Source of the DNA: SW-9-67-25 sp964623735 | GTDB lineage: Archaea; Halobacteriota; Halobacteria; Halobacteriales; Haloarculaceae | Assembly: GCA_964623735.1 (NCBI GenBank) | Contig: CAZUVE010000120.1 | Location: forward strand, 1 to 8,590 | Direction of reading: 5' to 3' | DNA length: 8,590 bases | In this document: in pieces, positions 4,962 through 8,590 of the stretch | Position numbering within the stretch: position 1 is the first letter of the stretch | Layout: every line of letters begins with the position of its first letter | Made by a program: the position numbers and the translations under genes | The notes under the pieces: model-generated | What the model was told of the DNA's origin: nothing | Databases searched by the model: none | The model's input: only the letters and a program-made list of their open reading frames with translations

Positions 4962-5972
4962 TCAGCCGTCGGCAGGGGCGGTGCCCCGGACCAGTACGCC
5001 GGCCTCGCCGGCAGCGTCGAGCGCGCGCCGGGGGTCGACGAGCCGGGGGCCGTCCGCGGCCGGAGCGATCTCCACGGTTCCGTCGACGAGTTCGACCGCG
5101 CGCTCGCCGTCGGCGCCGATCACGCCGTCGGCCACCTCGAAGACGGCGGTGTCGTCCCAGCCGAGGCGCCGGTGTTCTTCGATCCCGACCGCTGTCGTCA
5201 GGCCGGGCGCCACGAGCCCGTTGACAGTCCGCATGGCGGCGTCCGGAGCGGACAGCCGGACCACCGCACCGCCGGGGTCGTCGGGGGCGACGGGCGCGAG
5301 ACAGCCCGCGACCGAGGGCAGACCGATCTCCGAGGGGTGGGCCCGCGAGACGACCCCGCCGACCAGGTCTGACGGATCGACGACGGCGCGCGTACCGACG
5401 AAAGGCGTGTCTGTCACCTCGATGGCCGCCAGCCCGGTCAGCGACGTGTCCTCGCCCGCGACGGTCGCCTCGACCAGTCCGTGGCGGCGGGTGACCGCAC
5501 CGGCGTCCACGAGCCCGGCCGCGACCACGGCCGCACAGGCGCCGGCCACCGTCCCGTCGACGGGTGCGGGGACGACGTTGTTCGTCCCGGTCGAGACGCC
5601 GACCAGGGGAACGTCGCCGGCCTCGAGGGCGACGTCGCGGGTGGTGCCGTCCCCGCCGAGGACGACCACGGCGTCGGCCGACTCGCGAAAGCGGGCCGCC
5701 GCGCGCCGCGAATCCGCCGCGGAGTCCTCCCTGTCCACGTCGAGGACCTCGGCGTCGACACCCGGCGGTGCCTCCTCGACGGTGTGGCGCGCGATGCCGG
5801 CCTTGTCGGGCATGACCGCGAGGGCGGGCGGGTCGTCGACGGCGGTCAGGCCGTTGGCGACACACTCCGCGACGCGGCGCTTGGCGCGGTTGTCGACGAC
5901 ACTCGCGCCGCCGGTGAGCCGGCGGATGTCCCGGCCGGCGGCGGGGTTCGCGACGAGTCCGACACGGGCCAC
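4962..5972 (-). CDS. acoX: AcoX-like protein (ATP-NAD kinase family) of the acetoin dehydrogenase cluster
   Basis: This 336-residue protein belongs to the AcoX/ATP-NAD kinase-like family. Visible signatures are the N-terminal VGLVANPAAGRDIRRL (4-19), the diacylglycerol/NAD-kinase nucleotide motif GGDGT (106-110) within VVVLGGDGTTRDV, and STGTNN (127-132). The start is GTG at 5972, one base after the E1-beta stop. The next in-frame ATG would remove the conserved NPxAGRD motif, so it is rejected. AcoX is found in bacterial acetoin (aco) operons and many archaeal genomes, but its biochemical role is not defined. Phosphorylation of NAD or of a small metabolite is only inferred from fold. Its position as third gene of the E1 operon ties it to the dehydrogenase. 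The general NAD kinase of the cell is likely a different gene. Confidence 0.8.
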   Translation of the reverse strand: MARVGLVANPAAGRDIRRLTGGASVVDNRAKRRVAECVANGLTAVDDPPALAVMPDKAGIARHTVEEAPPGVDAEVLDVDREDSAADSRRAAARFRESADAVVVLGGDGTTRDVALEAGDVPLVGVSTGTNNVVPAPVDGTVAGACAAVVAAGLVDAGAVTRRHGLVEATVAGEDTSLTGLAAIEVTDTPFVGTRAVVDPSDLVGGVVSRAHPSEIGLPSVAGCLAPVAPDDPGGAVVRLSAPDAAMRTVNGLVAPGLTTAVGIEEHRRLGWDDTAVFEVADGVIGADGERAVELVDGTVEIAPAADGPRLVDPRRALDAAGEAGVLVRGTAPADG

Positions 5973-5973
5973 G

Positions 5974-6978
5974 TCAGGCGATCCGCTCGATGGCCGAGCG
6001 GATCCCCTCGCCGTCCGGGAGTACCTCCTGCTCGAGCGTCGGGCTGAACGGCATGTGCGTGTCCGGCGTCCCGACCCGCTGGACGGGCGCGTCGAGACTG
6101 TAGAACGCGTTCTCCATGGCGCGGGTCGCGACCTCGGCGTGGACACCGTACGACAGCGGGCTCTCGTCAGCCACCACGAGGCGGCCGGTCTTCCCGACGC
6201 TGTCGACAATCGCGTCCGTGTCCAGCGGGTACAGCGAGCGGGGATCGATCACCTCGACGCTCACGTCGTTCTCCAGGTCCTCTGCGACCTGGAGCGACTC
6301 GCCGACGAGACGCTGGGTGGCGACGACGGTGACGTCCTCGCCCTCGCGCTCGACACTGGCCTCGCCCAGCGGGACGGTGAAGTCCTCGTCGGTCGGTACC
6401 TCGCCCTCCTGCTCGTAGATCATCTTGTTCTCGAAGATGAACACGGGGTCGTCAGAGCGGATGGCCGCCTTCGTGAGACCCTTCGCGCTCGCCGCTGTCC
6501 CGGGAGTGACGGCCTTGAGACCGGGAAAGTGCGAGAGCCAGGTGTGGACGGTCCCGGAGTGCTGGCTGGCCGCTCCCATGCCGCCGCCCTCCGTCGTGCG
6601 GACGGTCACGGGCATCTCCGTTTTCCCCCCGAACATGTAGCGCATCTTCGCCATCTGGTTCATCACCTGTTCCATGCAGACGCCCATGAAGTCGGAGAAC
6701 ATGATCTCGACGACGGGCCGGGTACCGGTCGCGGCCGCGCCGGTCGCTGCACTGATGAACCCGGCCTCGGCGATTGGCGTGTCCCGGACCCGCTCCGGAC
6801 CGAACTCCTCGTAGAGGTCGCCCGTCACCTCGAGGACGCCGCCCATCACGCCGACGTCCTCGCCCATGACGTAGACGTCCTCGTCCTGGGACATCTCCTC
6901 GCGGAGCGCCTCCCGGATGGCCTCGCGGACGGTCATCCTCTCGGTCGGCCGCTGGTCGAGTTCGGCCTGTGCAGTCAT
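5974..6978 (-). CDS. acoB: E1 component beta subunit of a thiamine-diphosphate 2-oxoacid/acetoin dehydrogenase complex
   Basis: This 334-residue protein is the transketolase-like beta subunit of the E1 heterotetramer. Characteristic blocks are VMGEDVGVMGGVLEVT (37-52), RVRDTPIAEAGF (63-74), TEGGGMGAASQHS (129-141) and IDPRSLYPLDTDAIVDSV (244-261). KTGRLVVADE (263-272) and the C-terminal HMPFSPTLE (308-316) complete the set. The PFSPxLE form resembles acetoin dehydrogenase beta subunits more than the usual pyruvate-type motif. Length is normal. With E1-alpha it forms the ThDP site that attacks the substrate and reductively acylates the lipoyl lysine of E2. Its ATG overlaps the E1-alpha stop as ATGA (6978-6975), showing translational coupling. 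An in-frame ATG 14 codons in (MTVREAIREAL) is a possible alternative start. Confidence 0.88.
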   Translation of the reverse strand: MTAQAELDQRPTERMTVREAIREALREEMSQDEDVYVMGEDVGVMGGVLEVTGDLYEEFGPERVRDTPIAEAGFISAATGAAATGTRPVVEIMFSDFMGVCMEQVMNQMAKMRYMFGGKTEMPVTVRTTEGGGMGAASQHSGTVHTWLSHFPGLKAVTPGTAASAKGLTKAAIRSDDPVFIFENKMIYEQEGEVPTDEDFTVPLGEASVEREGEDVTVVATQRLVGESLQVAEDLENDVSVEVIDPRSLYPLDTDAIVDSVGKTGRLVVADESPLSYGVHAEVATRAMENAFYSLDAPVQRVGTPDTHMPFSPTLEQEVLPDGEGIRSAIERIA

Positions 6979-8021
6979 CGCCGATCACCCCCGCGCCCGC
7001 CGTCGGGCACCGCGTGTGTCGCGAACTGTTCGATCTCCGGCGGGGTGTCGGCGAACATGTCCTCGTATGCGTCCCCGGGGCTGGGGGGGTCTGCGTCCTC
7101 AGCGTAGGCGACTGCGTCCGCGATCTCCTCCTCGATCTCGGCCTGCATCTCCTCGAACTCCTCCGGGGTGAGTTCGCCGCGGTCGACGAGCCGGTCCCTG
7201 AACGAGTTGATCGGGTCGCGCTCGCGCATGCGCTCGACCTCCTCCTGGTCGCGGTAGACCTGTTCGTCGCCCTCGTAGTGTCCCATGTACCGGTAGGTGT
7301 TGGCCTCGATGAGCGTCGGTCCCTCGCCGTTGACCGCGCGCTCGCGCGCCTCGGCGACGGCCTCGTTGACCGCGGTGACGTCCATCCCGTCGACGGTGAC
7401 GCCCGGGATGTCGTACGCGCCGGCGGTGTCGCTCAGGTTGTCGACGTTGTGCTGTTGCTCGACCGGCGTCCCCTCGCCGTACTGGTTGTTCTCGACGAGG
7501 AAGACCGCTGGCAGGTCCCAGGTGGCCGCCAGGTTGATAGCCTCGTGTACCTGCCCCTGTGCGACGGCGCCGTCACCGAAAAACGACAGCGCGATCCGGT
7601 TGTCGGTCCCCTCGTAGTCGATGGTCAGCGCGGCGCCCGTGGCGAGGCCGGGGCCAGCCCCGACGATGCCGTTCGCGCCGAGCATGTTGGCCTCGAGGTC
7701 GGCGATGTGCATCGACCCGCCCTTGCCGTTGCAGTACCCGTCGCCCTTGCCGAACAGCTCGGCCCACATCAGCTTGGGGTCGAGCCCCTTCGCGATGCAG
7801 TGGCCGTGCCCCCTGTGTGTGCTCGCGACGTAGTCGTCGGGGTCGAGGGCGGCACACGCCCCGACACCGACCGCCTCCTCGCCGATGTAGAGGTGGACGA
7901 ACCCCGGGATGTTGCCGTCCGCGAACTCGTCTTTCGCGTTCTGTTCGGACTCGCGGATCAGGAGCATCCGCCGGAGCGCCTCGCGTCGCCCTTCCTCTGT
8001 CTGGAGTGTGTAATCCGCCAT
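6975..8021 (-). CDS. acoA: E1 component alpha subunit of a thiamine-diphosphate 2-oxoacid/acetoin dehydrogenase complex
   Basis: This 348-residue protein is the ThDP-binding alpha subunit of E1. The thiamine-diphosphate/Mg2+ motif runs from GDG (149-151) to NN (178-179), with the expected spacing. Other family landmarks are HLYIGEEAVGVG (43-54), STHRGHGH (67-74), GKGGSMHI (99-106), GIVGAG (118-123) and the loop TYRYMGHYEGD (242-252). The GHYEGD loop and the AcoX neighbour favour an acetoin-type complex over a pyruvate dehydrogenase, but substrate choice cannot be proven here. The start at 8021 is the only good ATG near the family N-terminus. The C-terminal tail (about 310-348) is acidic, then Gly/Arg-rich at the end. 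It is the first gene of the operon E1-alpha, E1-beta, AcoX and is preceded by a repeat-rich promoter. Confidence 0.9.
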   Translation of the reverse strand: MADYTLQTEEGRREALRRMLLIRESEQNAKDEFADGNIPGFVHLYIGEEAVGVGACAALDPDDYVASTHRGHGHCIAKGLDPKLMWAELFGKGDGYCNGKGGSMHIADLEANMLGANGIVGAGPGLATGAALTIDYEGTDNRIALSFFGDGAVAQGQVHEAINLAATWDLPAVFLVENNQYGEGTPVEQQHNVDNLSDTAGAYDIPGVTVDGMDVTAVNEAVAEARERAVNGEGPTLIEANTYRYMGHYEGDEQVYRDQEEVERMRERDPINSFRDRLVDRGELTPEEFEEMQAEIEEEIADAVAYAEDADPPSPGDAYEDMFADTPPEIEQFATHAVPDGGRGGDRR

Positions 8022-8046
8022 GATGCGTTATACGGTAACAGTTGGC

Positions 8047-8083
8047 TGTACCAAAATTGTACCGGTTTTATTATGTGGTACAA
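8047..8083. promoter_or_regulatory. Candidate operator: three TGTACC/GGTACA half-sites around the E1-alpha promoter
   Basis: On the + strand TGTACC occurs at 8047-8052 and 8058-8063, exactly 11 bp (about one helical turn) apart. Its reverse complement GGTACA is at 8077-8082. The second and third sites extend to a perfect 7-bp inverted repeat, TTGTACC (8057-8063) and GGTACAA (8077-8083), separated by 13 bp that hold the candidate TATA box. This layout suits a dimeric regulator competing with TBP for the E1-alpha promoter. No regulator gene is in the window, and I do not recognise the motif as a known site. Confidence 0.5.
8065..8074 (-). promoter_or_regulatory. Candidate TATA box of the E1-alpha/E1-beta/AcoX operon
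   Basis: Read on the - strand the sequence is ATAATAAAAC, the most A/T-rich stretch upstream of the E1-alpha ATG. It would place transcription start about 20-25 nt before the ATG. A second A/T patch (CAATTTTG, 8052-8059) is closer and would give an almost leaderless mRNA. No Shine-Dalgarno is seen before the ATG. Confidence 0.45.
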
Positions 8084-8157
8084 CCGTCGAATACCGCGCG
8101 AGGTGAGCCAGGTCTCCGGGAGTGTGGCCGACAGTACAGCGGGACGACACGTCCGGG

Positions 8158-8173
8158 GGCCGGCGGGCCGGCC
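8158..8173 (-). other. GC-rich inverted repeat just after the nth stop codon
   Basis: GGCCGGC (8158-8164) and GCCGGCC (8167-8173) are exact reverse complements, giving a 6-bp stem with a 4-nt loop. It lies about 9 nt past the nth stop on the - strand. It could fold at the 3' end of the nth mRNA, but no T-tract follows, so a terminator role is weak. Confidence 0.3.
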
Positions 8174-8182
8174 GCGGGGGAT

Positions 8183-8590
8183 TCACTCCCAGGGTTCGCC
8201 GCTCGCGAGGTCGACATCGCAATCCAGTTTCGAGGACGGGCAGATGTCCTCGAGGAGACACCCGCCACAGTCGGGATTGCGGGCCGAACAGACCGCCCGG
8301 CCGTGGCTGATGAGCAGGTGCGTGAACTGCTGCCACTCCGACCCGGGGACGATCCCGGTGAGGTCCTCCTCGATCTGCCCGGGCCGGTCGTGGTCTGTGA
8401 GACCGAGGCGCTTCGAGAGGCGCTGGACGTGCGTGTCGACGACGATCCCCTCGACGACGTCGTGGCCGTGCTGGAGGACGACGTTCGCCGTCTTGCGTCC
8501 CACGCCCGGCAGGTCCGTGAGGTTGGCCATCGTGTCGGGCACGTTGCCGCCGTGTTCCTCGACGATCCGCCGGCAGGTCTCGCGGATGTA
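8183..8590 (-). CDS. nth: Endonuclease III (DNA-(apurinic or apyrimidinic site) lyase), 3' part, running off the window
   Basis: The visible 135 codons are the C-terminal part of endonuclease III, a bifunctional base-excision-repair glycosylase/AP lyase for oxidised pyrimidines. The frame is open to the last base, so the start lies outside. The helix-hairpin-helix motif LPGVGRKTANVV contains the catalytic Lys. GIVVDTHVQRLSKRLG supplies the catalytic Asp. The C-terminus has the [4Fe-4S] cluster pattern C-x6-C-x2-C-x5-C (CSARNPDCGGCLLEDIC). All key residues in the visible portion are present. An acidic tail of about 19 residues follows the cluster. The gene is co-directional with the E1 operon but separated by 161 bp containing its own promoter-like elements, so they are probably independent units. 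Confidence 0.93.
   Translation of the reverse strand, partial: YIRETCRRIVEEHGGNVPDTMANLTDLPGVGRKTANVVLQHGHDVVEGIVVDTHVQRLSKRLGLTDHDRPGQIEEDLTGIVPGSEWQQFTHLLISHGRAVCSARNPDCGGCLLEDICPSSKLDCDVDLASGEPWE

Noticed and set aside
4962..5972. acoX as the general NAD kinase of the cell
   Set aside because: The GGDGT motif is shared by several kinase families. The NPxAGRDIRRL start and position next to E1-beta point to the AcoX-like branch.
4858..7107. 749-codon + strand open frame across the acoX and E1-beta genes
   Set aside because: It is the antisense of two clear protein families, with low-complexity Ser/Thr/Arg/Pro composition and no recognisable domain. Long antisense open frames are expected at this GC content.

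Overview
The window looks like haloarchaeal chromosome. GC is high with strong G/C at third codon positions, the proteins are very acidic (Asp/Glu-rich with Ala/Gly/Glu linkers), and several genes have an A/T-rich box about 27-30 nt before the start codon with no good Shine-Dalgarno, as expected for leaderless archaeal transcripts. No tRNA, rRNA, CRISPR array or insertion sequence was seen.

Left part, + strand (1-3398), accessory catabolic genes: a cyclase / kynurenine-formamidase-like metal hydrolase (147-815), a mandelate racemase/enolase-superfamily sugar-acid dehydratase candidate (881-2053), the decayed remnant of a Gfo/Idh/MocA-type oxidoreductase (about 2133-2463; one frameshift and a large internal deletion), and an HSL-type alpha/beta-hydrolase (2460-3398). 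Two nested inverted repeats fill the gap between the dehydratase and the remnant.

Central and right part (3450-8021), a thiamine-diphosphate 2-oxoacid/acetoin dehydrogenase-type locus in two convergent units. On the + strand lies an E2-like lipoyl protein (3450-4838). On the - strand lies a tight operon of E1-alpha (8021-6975), E1-beta (6978-5974, ATGA overlap) and an AcoX/ATP-NAD kinase-like protein (5972-4962, one base after the E1-beta stop). The AcoX neighbour and an E1-beta C-terminal motif favour an acetoin-type complex. E1 would decarboxylate or cleave the substrate and pass the acyl group to the E2 lipoyl lysine; E3 is not in the window. A 123-bp convergent gap holds palindromes, and the E1-alpha promoter contains three TGTACC/GGTACA half-sites around its A/T box.

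The most unusual object is the E2. It has one lipoyl domain, two tandem nearly identical peripheral-subunit-binding domains (about 90% identical in DNA by eye count) and a divergent acyltransferase domain in which the catalytic DHRxxDG motif reads DTRALDA, so the catalytic His is Thr. This resembles the non-catalytic E3-binding protein (protein X) of eukaryotic pyruvate dehydrogenase and raises the question of where transacylation to CoA occurs.

At the right edge the 3' part of an endonuclease III gene (nth) runs off the window on the - strand.
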